A stretch of 64,000 nucleotides of DNA, taken from the NCBI RefSeq assembly GCF_036013915.1, contig NZ_CP107899.1, positions 62,001-126,000 of the forward strand, written 5' to 3'. The position numbers and the translations under genes are program-made. How positions within the stretch are numbered: position 1 is the first letter of the stretch; the number at the start of each line of letters is the position of its first letter. Under the pieces are notes generated by a model that saw nothing but the letters and a program-made list of their open reading frames with translations, searched no databases and was not told the origin of the DNA. Source of the stretch: Streptomyces sp. NBC_00464 (GTDB lineage: Bacteria > Actinomycetota > Actinomycetes > Streptomycetales > Streptomycetaceae). Shown one piece after another: positions 26,349 to 35,285 of the stretch.

Positions 26349-29318
26349 GTGACGGTCGGTGTCGGTCCTGGGTTCGTGGGCCGCGAGGCGGAGGCAGCCG
26401 CCCTCGGCGGTGCGGTCGGAGCCGGATCGGCCCTCGTCGTCGTGGAGGGCGAACCCGGCATCGGCAAGAGCCGTCTGGTGCGTCACGTCCTCGAAGAAGC
26501 CGCCGGCCGGACCGTGCTCTGGTGCACCGCGCCGGCGCTGTCCGAGCCGTTTCCGCTCGGGCCGGTCGTCGACGGCATCCGCCGGCTGAGCCCGGACCGG
26601 GTTCCGGACGGGCTCAGTCCCATGGCCGGTGCACTGAGACCGCTGTTCCCCGAGTGGGCCCGGCTGCTTCCACCACCGCTCGATCCACTGGAGACGGCGG
26701 GGGCGACCCGGCACCGTCTGTTCCGCGCACTCGGCGAACTGCTCGACCGGCTCGCCGTGGACGTCCTGGTCCTCGAGGACGCCCACTGGGCGGACACCTC
26801 CACCCTGGAGCTGCTCCTCACCCTCGTGGCGTCCGGCGGAGGCAACCGGTCGCTGGTCGTCACCTACCGGCCGGCCGAGGTCGCCGAGGCACCACCCCTG
26901 TTGCGGCTCACCTCGCGCTCCCCGGTGGGGATGCGCCTTGTGCGGATCGCCCTGGGCCCGCTCTCCGTCCGGGAGACCGGTCAGCTCGTCGGATCGATGT
27001 TCGACGGCGAGGAGGTCTCGGCGGACTTTGCCGCGTTCCTGCGGGAGCGTACGGACGGGGTCCCGCTCGCGGTGGAGGAATGTGTCCGGCTGCTGGCGGA
27101 CCGGCGCGACGTGGTCCGCCGCGGGGGTCGATGGATCCGCCGGGTCCTCGGCGACCTCGAAGTGCCGGCCACCGTACGCGACTCGGTCCTCGAACGGCTG
27201 ACCAGGATCCCGGGCGTGGGCCGCAGCCTGCTGGAGACGGCAGCGGTGCTCGGCGTACCGGCCGACGAGGCGATGCTCGCCGAGGTTGCCGGGATCTCGC
27301 GCGCCGAGGCCGGCGAGGGGCTCGCGGTGGCACTGTCGGCCGGTCTGCTTCAGGAGAGCGGGGCCGGGCGGTTCGTCTTCCGGCACGGCCTCGACGCCCA
27401 GGCGGTCGGCGAGTCGATGCCCGTCTCGCGGCGTCGCCTGCTGCACGCCCGCGCGACGGACGTCTGGAGGCGCCGGTCCCCGGACGCGCTCGAACGCCTC
27501 GCCCACCACAGCCGTGAGGCCGGCGACCTGGACGCATGGTGCCGGTACGCGGAGGCCGGCGCGGACGTAGCACTGGAGTCCGGCGACGACCGCAACGCGG
27601 TGGGAGTGCTGCTCCAACTCCTCGACACCGGCATGGACACCGGTTCCGCTTCCGACACCGAGGCCGTTCATGAGCCCGCCGAGCGGCGCCGGCGGCTCGC
27701 CACGAAGCTCGGTGAGGCCGTGTTCTACGGCGGTGCCGCGCTCGGCGACATCGTCGACACAGCGGTCGAGGAGATCCACCGGGTCATCGCCGACCCGCGC
27801 GTCGGCAAGGCCGACGGGGGCGAACTGCGCCTGCTGCTCGGCCGGGTGCTGTGGCGCGCGGGGCGACGCCAAGCCGCGTTCACCGAGCTCGAGGCGACCG
27901 TCCCCGACCTCCACCACCGCCCTGACCTCGCCGGGATCACCATGTGCAGCCTCGCCATGCCCGTCGTGCCCGGCTGGCCGGCGGCCCGTCACCTCGGGTG
28001 GCTGCGGCGCGCCGAGGAGCATGCGGCCCACGCCGAATCGACGCACCTGCGCGTCGCCGTCGGCACGGCTCGGGCGGCGACGCTCCTGCTGCTCGGCGAC
28101 GCGTCGGCGTGGGCCTCGACAGGTGCGCTGCACCGCCCCGAACATACGGGTCCGCGCGACATGAGTGTGCACGCCACAGGCCTGCTCAACGTGGCGGCCG
28201 CCGCGCTGCCGTGGGGCCGGTACGAGGAGACCCGAGGCCTGCTGCATGCGGCAGCCGCGCTGATCCCCGACGCCGAGCACCACCGGGTCGCCGAGGGGTC
28301 ACGGCTCATCGAGGCCACGCTCGACTGGCACACCGGCGCCTGGGAGGGCCTCGCCCCGGCGATGTGCCGACTGGCGGACGCGGAGACGACCGAGGTGCAC
28401 GACGCGCTGGTGGCCCGGCTCCTCGCCGGTCTGGTCCGCGGGGCGACCGCACCGGGTCCGGGCGACGAGACTGAGCTGCGAGCGGTGGCCCGGCAGCTGG
28501 ACGCCCTCGGAATCGCCGAACCGGTGACGCTGCTGCCGTGTGCGTTCCTCGGCCGACGGGCGCTCCAGGACGGCGATGCGCAGCGGGCGCTCGACATCAC
28601 CGCACCCGCCGCGGAGGCCGTTGCGGCCAAAGGGGTGTGGCTCTGGTTCGCCGACGTGGCGCCGGTGCACGCCGAGGCGTTGGCGCGCTCGGGCCGCCGC
28701 GCGGACGCCGAGGCGCTCGTCGCGGCATTCACCCGGGCCGTCGAGCCGTCGCTCGCGCCCGTGGCCGCCGGTGCGGTCGACCTCTGCGGGGCGGTTCTGG
28801 CCGAGCACGACGAGGACTTCGCCGGGGCGGCCGAGCTCTACCGTGCGGCGGCGGCGGTCTGGGCCGGCATCCCGCGCCCGTACGACGAACTGCTCGCACT
28901 CGAAGGCGTCGGCCGCTGCCTCCTCGCAGACGGGCGGCGCGGTGACGGGCTCGGCGTTCTGCGAGATGTCCGGACGAGGCTGACGGTGCTGGGCGCGACC
29001 CGCGACGGTGACCGGATCGCCCGCGTCCTGCGCGAACAGGGCGAGGACGTCGTCCGCACCTGGCGGCGCGGCCGGCGCGGATACGGCGACGCGCTGTCAC
29101 CGCGGGAGCGCGAGGTACTGGCCCTGGTGGCACGGGGCCTGACCAACCGTGAAGCCGCCGAGGCATTGTTCCTGTCGCCCCGGACGGTGGGCCGCCATCT
29201 GGAGTCGGCCATGCGGAAGTTGCACGTCACGACGCGGACCGCCGCGGCCATGACCGCGGTGGAGTCCGGGCTCCTCGCCGCGGAGAGCGACAGCGCTTCC
29301 GACGGAACCGCGCACTGA
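26349..29318 (+). CDS. LAL-family LuxR transcriptional regulator with AAA ATPase domain
   Basis: 989-residue large ATP-binding regulator of the LuxR family. Walker A is GEPGIGKS at residues 34-41 and Walker B LVLEDAHWAD at about 139. A long helical repeat region follows (roughly 330-900), and a C-terminal LuxR helix-turn-helix (LSPREREVLALVARGLTNRE through LFLSPRTVGRHLE). LAL proteins activate secondary-metabolite or sugar genes. GTG start at 26349 is preceded by GAGGGGGAAG. It lies next to the F420 enzyme and ahead of the secreted protease but is not clearly paired with either. Confidence 0.9.
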   Translation: MTVGVGPGFVGREAEAAALGGAVGAGSALVVVEGEPGIGKSRLVRHVLEEAAGRTVLWCTAPALSEPFPLGPVVDGIRRLSPDRVPDGLSPMAGALRPLFPEWARLLPPPLDPLETAGATRHRLFRALGELLDRLAVDVLVLEDAHWADTSTLELLLTLVASGGGNRSLVVTYRPAEVAEAPPLLRLTSRSPVGMRLVRIALGPLSVRETGQLVGSMFDGEEVSADFAAFLRERTDGVPLAVEECVRLLADRRDVVRRGGRWIRRVLGDLEVPATVRDSVLERLTRIPGVGRSLLETAAVLGVPADEAMLAEVAGISRAEAGEGLAVALSAGLLQESGAGRFVFRHGLDAQAVGESMPVSRRRLLHARATDVWRRRSPDALERLAHHSREAGDLDAWCRYAEAGADVALESGDDRNAVGVLLQLLDTGMDTGSASDTEAVHEPAERRRRLATKLGEAVFYGGAALGDIVDTAVEEIHRVIADPRVGKADGGELRLLLGRVLWRAGRRQAAFTELEATVPDLHHRPDLAGITMCSLAMPVVPGWPAARHLGWLRRAEEHAAHAESTHLRVAVGTARAATLLLLGDASAWASTGALHRPEHTGPRDMSVHATGLLNVAAAALPWGRYEETRGLLHAAAALIPDAEHHRVAEGSRLIEATLDWHTGAWEGLAPAMCRLADAETTEVHDALVARLLAGLVRGATAPGPGDETELRAVARQLDALGIAEPVTLLPCAFLGRRALQDGDAQRALDITAPAAEAVAAKGVWLWFADVAPVHAEALARSGRRADAEALVAAFTRAVEPSLAPVAAGAVDLCGAVLAEHDEDFAGAAELYRAAAAVWAGIPRPYDELLALEGVGRCLLADGRRGDGLGVLRDVRTRLTVLGATRDGDRIARVLREQGEDVVRTWRRGRRGYGDALSPREREVLALVARGLTNREAAEALFLSPRTVGRHLESAMRKLHVTTRTAAAMTAVESGLLAAESDSASDGTAH

Positions 29319-29408
29319 GCGACGTACTACCGGGTCCGCCCCTCCGCCCATTGATTGGGTCATCTGCACACTCGCACGCCGCGCTCGGCGCCCTGAGGCT
29401 GAGCGGTC

Positions 29409-29549
29409 ATGAACAGTCCACACCCCGTCGACCCCGACACCGATGGCCAACCGCCTTCGGTGGAAACCCCGTTGATGCCCTCCACTGATGACCACGAGGG
29501 CCAGGACCGCGACCACGAGTCGTACGAGGAAGGGTTCGAACCGCTGTGA
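29409..29549 (+). CDS. 46-aa acidic peptide, translationally coupled to subtilase
   Basis: Short frame (starts MNSPHPVDPDTDG, ends SYEEGFEPL) of strongly acidic, proline-rich composition with no membrane segment. Its TGA stop overlaps the GTG start of the protease at 29546, so the two frames are coupled. GAGG lies about a dozen bases before the ATG. It could be a translational coupling leader or a cytoplasmic binding partner of the protease; no family recognised. Codon choice matches neighbours, including G/C third positions. Confidence 0.5.
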   Translation: MNSPHPVDPDTDGQPPSVETPLMPSTDDHEGQDRDHESYEEGFEPL

Positions 29550-32500
29550 AATCCCCGTCACGCAAGAGAACCGGCGCCCGGCGCACCACTGTGCCGCGGG
29601 CCTGGGCGCTCCTCCTGGCCGCCGGGCTGGCGGCAGCCGGCCTCCCGGCCATGGCCACGGCCGCACCGCCCCCTCCCTCCCAGGGCCCCGGCCCCTCCGT
29701 CGAACGCAAGGTCACCCAGGACCTGGCCGACGAGGGCACGTCGACGTTCTGGGTCTACTTCAAGGACCGGGCCGACCTGGCCGGCGCCGCGAGAATCAAG
29801 GACCGGGCCCGTCAGGGGCGCGAGGTACGCAACAGACTGCTGGAGACCGCTCGCACCAGCCAGGCCGGACTGATCGACGTGCTCAAGGACGCGGACGCGA
29901 ACCGGTCCGATGGCGGGCACGCCTACAAGTACACCTCCTTCTGGCTCGCCAACACGGTTGAGGTGACTGGGGATTCGGCCCTGCTCAAGCGGATCACGGA
30001 ACTTCCGGGGGTCGACCGTGTCGCCGCCGACCGCACCTATGCCCTGCCGAAGATATCCGCCACCGCCGCCGAACCGGCGGTCGATGACGTGGAATGGGGC
30101 GTGGACCGGATCGGCGCCCCGAAGGTGTGGGAGGAATTCGGTGCCGCCGGCGAAGGGATCGTCGTCGGCAGCATCGACTCGGGTGCGCAGTTCGACCACC
30201 CGGCGCTGGTGAAGCAGTACCGCGGCAACAACGGCGACGGCACGTTCACCCACGATTACAACTGGTTCGACGCCGCCCGGGTGTGCGGCGTGATCGAGCG
30301 CGTGCCCTGCGACAACGTGGGGCACGGCACCCACACGATCGGCACGATGGTCGGCGACGACGGACCGGGCAACCATGTCGGGGTCGCCCCCAAGGCCAAG
30401 TGGATCTCGGCCAAGGGCTGTGAGTTCAGCAGCTGCACGCAGAAGTCGCTGCTGGCCAGTGGTCAGTTCATGCTGGCTCCGACCGATGTGTACGGCAAGA
30501 ACCCGCGCCCCGAGCTGCGCCCGCACATCATCAACAACTCATGGGGCAGCGCGGACGTGGGCAATGACCCCTGGTTCCAGCAGACGGTCAAGGCATGGGT
30601 CGCCGCCGGCATCTTCCCGGTCTTCTCCAACGGCAACGAGGGACCGACCTGCGGAACGGACGCCAACCCGGCGAACATGCCGGAGAGTTACGGTGTGGGC
30701 GCCTTCGACCCGGACGGGAACGCCGCCTCGTTCTCCAGCCGCGGCCCGTCGGCGTTCGACGACGACATGGTCAAGCCGAACGTCTCGGCGCCCGGTGTGG
30801 CCGTCCGCTCCACGTATCCGGGCGGCAAGTACGCCGTCGCGAGCGGCACCTCGATGGCTGCACCGCACGTGGCCGGCGCGATCGCGCTCCTGTGGTCCGC
30901 CGCTCCGTCCGTCGCGCGCGACATCGACGAGACCCGTCGGCTGCTCGACGGGACCGCCGTCGATGTCGCGGACGTCTCCTGCGGCGGCACGACCGAGAAC
31001 AACAACGTGTACGGCCAGGGCCGCCTGGACGCCTACGCCGCCGTGGCGAAGGCCCCCCGGGGCGCGACCGGCTCCGTCACCGGCGTGGTCACGGACGAGG
31101 GTGACGGCAAGCCGCTCGCGGACGTCACCGTCGGCCTCCGGGACGCCGAGGGCCATCCGGTGGGTCTGGTGCGCACGACCGACGCGGACGGCCGCTACAG
31201 CATGCCGGCATCGGTGGGTGGCTACACCCTGTCGGCCTCGGCCCCCGCGTACGACACGAAGACGGCGGCCGTCGACGTCGTCGAGGGGAGTACGGCGACC
31301 GCCGACCTCGCTCTCCCCGCCCGCCCGGGCAAGGTCCTCGACATGGCCGTCGACCGGACGTCGTTCGGGACCGTGCCGATCGGCACCACCGGCGGCCCGG
31401 TGACCGTCACCCTGACCAGCAACGGCAGCCGGCCCGTCACGGTGTGGTCGGTCACCGACCACGACGGCGCGTTCGTCCACGAGGCCGGCACCTGTGGCTT
31501 CGCCCCGTTCACGCTGGACAGGAAGGAGCACTGCACCGTCGAGATCTCCTTCCGGCCGACGGCGAAGGGGGATCAGCAGGGCACCATCTCCCTGCTCGAC
31601 AGCGCGACGTACAAACGCCGCAAGGTGACGGTGAGCGGTACCGGAGCCGTGATACCCGCGCGAACCGACGCACTGCGTATGCGCGGCGTGGAACGCAACA
31701 TGGACACCGCGGTCATCGATCCCGAGGGGCGGTATGCCTACTTCGGCACCTCCAACGCGCAGGATCCGCTGCCCGGTTACATCGCCAAGGTCGATCTGCT
31801 GACCTTCAAGCGCGTCGGCACCCTCTCGGTGGGCATCGGCCAGAAGCTCATGCAGGCCGCGGTCATGGACCCGGCGGGGAAGTACGCCTACTTCGCCGTG
31901 GCGGCCACTCCCGGGCGCGTGGTGCGGATCGATCTCGCGACGTTCACCATGGACAAGATCCTGGCGCTCGGCACGGGCGAGGACAACCTGCGCTCAGCGG
32001 TGATCGACCCGACCGGCCGGTATGCCTACTTCGGCACCGGCACCAACCCGGGCCGGGTGGTGAAGGTCGACTTGGAAAGCTTCACCCGCGTCGACGCGGT
32101 CACGCTCCCCGCAGGCGAGGATTTCCTCAGCAGTGGTGTGATCGACTCCCGGGGCGCGTTCGCCTACTTCGGGACACTGACCTATCCGCAGGGGCGTGTG
32201 GTGAAGATCGACCTCGCTGCCATGAAGGAGACGGGATCGATCGCCCTGCCGCAGGGTCAGGCCTATCTGCGCTCGGCGGTGATCGACCCGGCCGACAGGT
32301 ACGCCTACTTCGGCACCGGTGAGGGCAGCGGCGGCGGCAAGGTGGCCCGGGTCGACCTCGCGTCCTTCGAGCACGCCGGGACGATCAGTCCACCGGGCGG
32401 CGGACCGTTCTTCTCCGCCGTGATCGACCCGGCCGGCCGGTACGCGTCCTTCGGCACCCTGTCTCTGCCGGGCCGGGTGGTGAAGGTCGACCTGGAGCGG

Positions 32501-32905
32501 TTCGAGGGCGACGGATACACCATCCTGGACACCGGCGACGACGCCCTGATCTCGGGTGTCATCGACCCCCGCGGCGACTACGCCTACTTCGGCACGATGT
32601 CCCTCCCGGGTGAGGTGGTCAAGGTCCGGACCGGTGCACGGTACGAGATGAAGGCCTCCGGCAGCCTGCGCCGGGGTGTGCACTCGGCGGCCCTGACCTG
32701 GGACGGTGCGACCACGGACAAGGTCGAGGTGGTCCGCGACGGCAAGGTGGTCGCGACCGTGCCGAACACCGGCCGGTACACCGACCGGATCGCCGTCCGG
32801 GGCCGCCCGACGTACACGTACCGGCTCTGCGATGTCGGCATCCCGCGCTGCTCCACCGATGTCGAGGTCGACTTCACGGAGCCGGCGCACCCGGCCGCCG
32901 GCTGA
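29546..32905 (+). CDS. Secreted S8 subtilase with carboxypeptidase-regulatory and seven-repeat propeller domains
   Basis: 1119-residue exported serine protease. A basic start and hydrophobic stretch ending in alanines form a signal peptide (about 1-42). A propeptide-like region follows, then the S8 catalytic domain with D211 (SIDSGAQFDH), H260 (GHGTHTIG), the oxyanion asparagine in IINNSWG near 330 and S436 (SGTSMAAPH). Residues about 505-590 look like a carboxypeptidase-regulatory beta sandwich. Seven repeats of the form VIDPxGRYAYFGT span about 709-1028 and suggest a seven-bladed propeller. GTG start overlaps the preceding small frame. A hairpin terminator follows. Confidence 0.9.
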   Translation: MKSPSRKRTGARRTTVPRAWALLLAAGLAAAGLPAMATAAPPPPSQGPGPSVERKVTQDLADEGTSTFWVYFKDRADLAGAARIKDRARQGREVRNRLLETARTSQAGLIDVLKDADANRSDGGHAYKYTSFWLANTVEVTGDSALLKRITELPGVDRVAADRTYALPKISATAAEPAVDDVEWGVDRIGAPKVWEEFGAAGEGIVVGSIDSGAQFDHPALVKQYRGNNGDGTFTHDYNWFDAARVCGVIERVPCDNVGHGTHTIGTMVGDDGPGNHVGVAPKAKWISAKGCEFSSCTQKSLLASGQFMLAPTDVYGKNPRPELRPHIINNSWGSADVGNDPWFQQTVKAWVAAGIFPVFSNGNEGPTCGTDANPANMPESYGVGAFDPDGNAASFSSRGPSAFDDDMVKPNVSAPGVAVRSTYPGGKYAVASGTSMAAPHVAGAIALLWSAAPSVARDIDETRRLLDGTAVDVADVSCGGTTENNNVYGQGRLDAYAAVAKAPRGATGSVTGVVTDEGDGKPLADVTVGLRDAEGHPVGLVRTTDADGRYSMPASVGGYTLSASAPAYDTKTAAVDVVEGSTATADLALPARPGKVLDMAVDRTSFGTVPIGTTGGPVTVTLTSNGSRPVTVWSVTDHDGAFVHEAGTCGFAPFTLDRKEHCTVEISFRPTAKGDQQGTISLLDSATYKRRKVTVSGTGAVIPARTDALRMRGVERNMDTAVIDPEGRYAYFGTSNAQDPLPGYIAKVDLLTFKRVGTLSVGIGQKLMQAAVMDPAGKYAYFAVAATPGRVVRIDLATFTMDKILALGTGEDNLRSAVIDPTGRYAYFGTGTNPGRVVKVDLESFTRVDAVTLPAGEDFLSSGVIDSRGAFAYFGTLTYPQGRVVKIDLAAMKETGSIALPQGQAYLRSAVIDPADRYAYFGTGEGSGGGKVARVDLASFEHAGTISPPGGGPFFSAVIDPAGRYASFGTLSLPGRVVKVDLERFEGDGYTILDTGDDALISGVIDPRGDYAYFGTMSLPGEVVKVRTGARYEMKASGSLRRGVHSAALTWDGATTDKVEVVRDGKVVATVPNTGRYTDRIAVRGRPTYTYRLCDVGIPRCSTDVEVDFTEPAHPAAG

Positions 32906-32922
32906 CTCCTCCTCGCGGACGT

Positions 32923-32960
32923 GCCACGCGTGAGCCCGGTTGTCCGGGCTCACGCGTGGC
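32923..32960. terminator. Hairpin terminator after subtilase
   Basis: Perfect 17-bp stem (GCCACGCGTGAGCCCGG and complement) with loop TTGT, 17 bp after the protease stop. Confidence 0.85.
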
Positions 32961-33334
32961 CGTTCCGCATTCCGACGCGGCATCGAGGGCCCCCACCCCT
33001 CACGGATCCGCAGCACCGGTTCTTCCGGTGCTCCCCTCATCCGCGCGCTCGCCCGCGTAAGCGCCAAAGGTTCCGCTCCGTAACCCCAACAGCGCGGCGG
33101 CCGATCGCCCGGGTGCACGTCCTGACACCTGAATGCGCCCCGCGCACCACCCCCCGTCCAGTGAGCGAATTACACATAACACCAGGTCAAAGCCCCAACG
33201 CGACTCCAGTGAATTCACCATTCAATTAAACGTGGAAATTCCCTGGCCGCCCCATCGGATTTGCGGGTTCGCATTCCGTGCATTCCACTCGGAACGTACG
33301 ACAACCCCATTTCCCACAGGACGGGGCAACACCC
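32961..33334 (+). promoter_or_regulatory. AT-richer upstream region of RiPP-like operon
   Basis: 374-bp gap with no credible gene. From about 33160 the base composition drops in GC (TGAGCGAATTACACATAACA, then ATTCACCATTCAATTAAACG), unlike the surrounding sequence. This likely contains the promoter and a long leader of the operon starting at 33335. AGGACGGGG precedes the first start codon. Confidence 0.5.
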
Positions 33335-33511
33335 ATGTACACCACAGAATCCACTGCCACCGACATCGAGCTGGACCTCGACGAGGCGCTCAACCCGGGC
33401 GAGGCCGAAGGCTTCTACCGCGACTCCCGCGAGTGCGCGTATCTCGCCCTCCTCGGAGGCGGCTCCGCACTGCTGCTCTCGCCGCCGACCCCGCGCCCGA
33501 AGAAGGGCTAG
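33335..33511 (+). CDS. 58-aa putative RiPP precursor peptide
   Basis: Small peptide with the look of a ribosomal natural-product precursor. The N-terminal half (1-29) is acidic and leader-like, with TDIELDLDEALNPGEAEG. After FYRDSRECAY comes a hydrophobic, glycine-rich core-like tail with LALLGGGSALLLSPP ending in TPRPKKG. One cysteine (C34). ATG at 33335 follows AGGACGGGG. It is the first gene of a tight operon with four proteins of unknown or hydrolase type. No known precursor family is recognised; cleavage could fall near the GGG at 41-43, but that is a guess. Confidence 0.6.
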   Translation: MYTTESTATDIELDLDEALNPGEAEGFYRDSRECAYLALLGGGSALLLSPPTPRPKKG

Positions 33512-33521
33512 TCGGTAGCAA

Positions 33522-34214
33522 ATGGACCAGTCACATGCTCCGTCCCCCCTCGCGGGTGCCGTGCATGACCTGGCAACAGAGGTGGTCCTCGCTCTTCGGA
33601 GCGGGGACCACCTCGCCACGGTTTGCGGCGCGGCAGGAATCGACGAGGACAACCGGACGGGAATCGCCGCGGTACGCGTCATCGGAGCCGATCTGCTGCT
33701 GCCCAGTGTGCTGCACGGGCACCATCCGCATCCCGGGGACATCGCCGTACTCCACCGTGCCGTGAGGGAGTTCCCGCCCCGGCCCGACGCCTCCGACGCC
33801 GCGGTCTGGAGCCACTGGGGCATGATGTCCGCCCTGCACCGGACGGCATCGGCCACCGCACCCGGCGCCGACGAACCGAATGCGGCCTGGCTCGAAGGGG
33901 CCCCCTGGCAGGCCTTCACCCATCAGCTCTCCGTACTGGCCCCGCTCGCCGTGCCCGCCGCCTCGTCGGCCGTGCACCGGGCCGCCGCCCACCGGGTCGT
34001 GGACCTGTCCCGCGGGTTCGTCCGCGCGGTGCGGCGACGCAACTGGCTCCAGGCGGCGGGCGCCGGACGCTGGCTGGCCTCGCTGGACGGCCGGCCCGAC
34101 AGCCTGGGCCTGGACCGCGGACTCGACTTCGTCGAGCTCATGGGCGGCACGGACCCCCGGGTCGCGCTGCACGTACGGGCCGCCCGTCTGATGGCCGAGG
34201 GGCGGGCGCGGTGA
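33522..34214 (+). CDS. Unknown protein of RiPP-like operon (helical)
   Basis: 230-residue soluble, alanine- and leucine-rich helical protein with a Trp/His-containing middle (WSHWGMMSALHRTAS) and no recognisable catalytic motif, metal site or membrane segment. Starts ten bases after the precursor stop and its own stop overlaps the next start (GTGA). The strict coupling suggests it acts with the next two proteins on the small peptide, as a leader-binding, scaffold or modifying partner. I do not recognise the family. Confidence 0.7.
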   Translation: MDQSHAPSPLAGAVHDLATEVVLALRSGDHLATVCGAAGIDEDNRTGIAAVRVIGADLLLPSVLHGHHPHPGDIAVLHRAVREFPPRPDASDAAVWSHWGMMSALHRTASATAPGADEPNAAWLEGAPWQAFTHQLSVLAPLAVPAASSAVHRAAAHRVVDLSRGFVRAVRRRNWLQAAGAGRWLASLDGRPDSLGLDRGLDFVELMGGTDPRVALHVRAARLMAEGRAR

Positions 34215-35242
34215 CGGCATCGGTGGCCACCGCCCCCGGTGGTACGGCGGGCGCCGCGCTGTCCGTCCTTCCCGGCGTGCTGCGGCGGGCGCTCGGCTGG
34301 GCCGACGCCCACCGATCGGGGTTCGTGCTCCCCTCGGACGTACTGGAGCCGCACACCGAGGTCAACCGCACCCTCAAACCCCTCGGCGAACTGGCCCAGC
34401 TCTGCACCACGATCCGCCGCAGCACCGCCCCGCACACTCCCGAACACGGGACGGCCGGGGACCTCATCACGTTCGCGTGGGACCAGGTGCACGCCGGCGA
34501 CCTGCTGCTGGAACTGCTGCGCGGCGAGCCCTTCGCCGCTTACCCGTACGAGATCTACGCGGCCTTCGCCGGATACGGACTGCGCAACGAGGGCTTCGAG
34601 CGTCTGGCCGGGACGCTCTCCGCGACCAGGGGCTGGGCCCACACCGAGCAACAGGCCAACCGGGAGCTGGGACTCATCAACTCGGAGAGGCGGGTCGGCA
34701 CGGCCCCGCACGCCGATGCCGGTGACGTGCTCGCGCGCACCTGGCTGGGCGGGCTGTCCGAACCGTGGATGTTCGAAGGGCCTTCCGGCTACGCGCTGAC
34801 CCACACCGTCTTCCACATCACGGACTGGTGCTGTGAGCCCGAGCGGATGCCCGCCGACATGGACGCCTATCTGCGGGCCTGGCTGCCGCCCTGGATCGAC
34901 GGCTGTCTGGAGAGCCGGCAGTGGGACCTGACCGGCGAGCTCCTCGCGGTCGCCGCGGCCCTGCCGGGACCGCCGCCCACGGACCTGCTGGACGCGGTCT
35001 GGCCCGCGCTCGCCACCGCGCAGGCCCCGAGCGGTGCCGTACCGGAGACGGGCCCCACGGTGCAGGCCGCCTCACCCGGCGATGCGAGGCCGGGGCCGGG
35101 CGCGGAGCCGGACCCGTACCCCTTCCTCGCCTGCTACCACTCCACCCTGGTGACCGCGTTCGCCGCCGCACTGTCCCTCAAGCGGCTCACCGCGCACCGG
35201 GCGGATGCCGCCGCAGCGGTCACCGGGGCGGCTGCCGTATGA
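34211..35242 (+). CDS. Unknown protein A of paralogous pair in RiPP-like operon (DUF6895-like?)
   Basis: 343-residue helical protein, possibly what databases call DUF6895 (uncertain recall). It shares with the protein at 35286 the order KPLGELA, then WLGGLSEPWMFEG, ALTHTVFHITDW and WLPPWIDGCLESRQWDLTGE. The regular helix pairs suggest an alpha/alpha toroid like those of LanC or terpene cyclases, but no LanC zinc site is seen. This copy carries an extra CC in DWCCEPERMP and another Cys in CYHSTLV, so metal binding is conceivable. GTG start in a GTGA overlap. Confidence 0.7.
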   Translation: MTASVATAPGGTAGAALSVLPGVLRRALGWADAHRSGFVLPSDVLEPHTEVNRTLKPLGELAQLCTTIRRSTAPHTPEHGTAGDLITFAWDQVHAGDLLLELLRGEPFAAYPYEIYAAFAGYGLRNEGFERLAGTLSATRGWAHTEQQANRELGLINSERRVGTAPHADAGDVLARTWLGGLSEPWMFEGPSGYALTHTVFHITDWCCEPERMPADMDAYLRAWLPPWIDGCLESRQWDLTGELLAVAAALPGPPPTDLLDAVWPALATAQAPSGAVPETGPTVQAASPGDARPGPGAEPDPYPFLACYHSTLVTAFAAALSLKRLTAHRADAAAAVTGAAAV

Positions 35243-35285
35243 GCCGCACCCGCCTCCGCACCAGCCGCACGAAGGGAGCTGCCGC

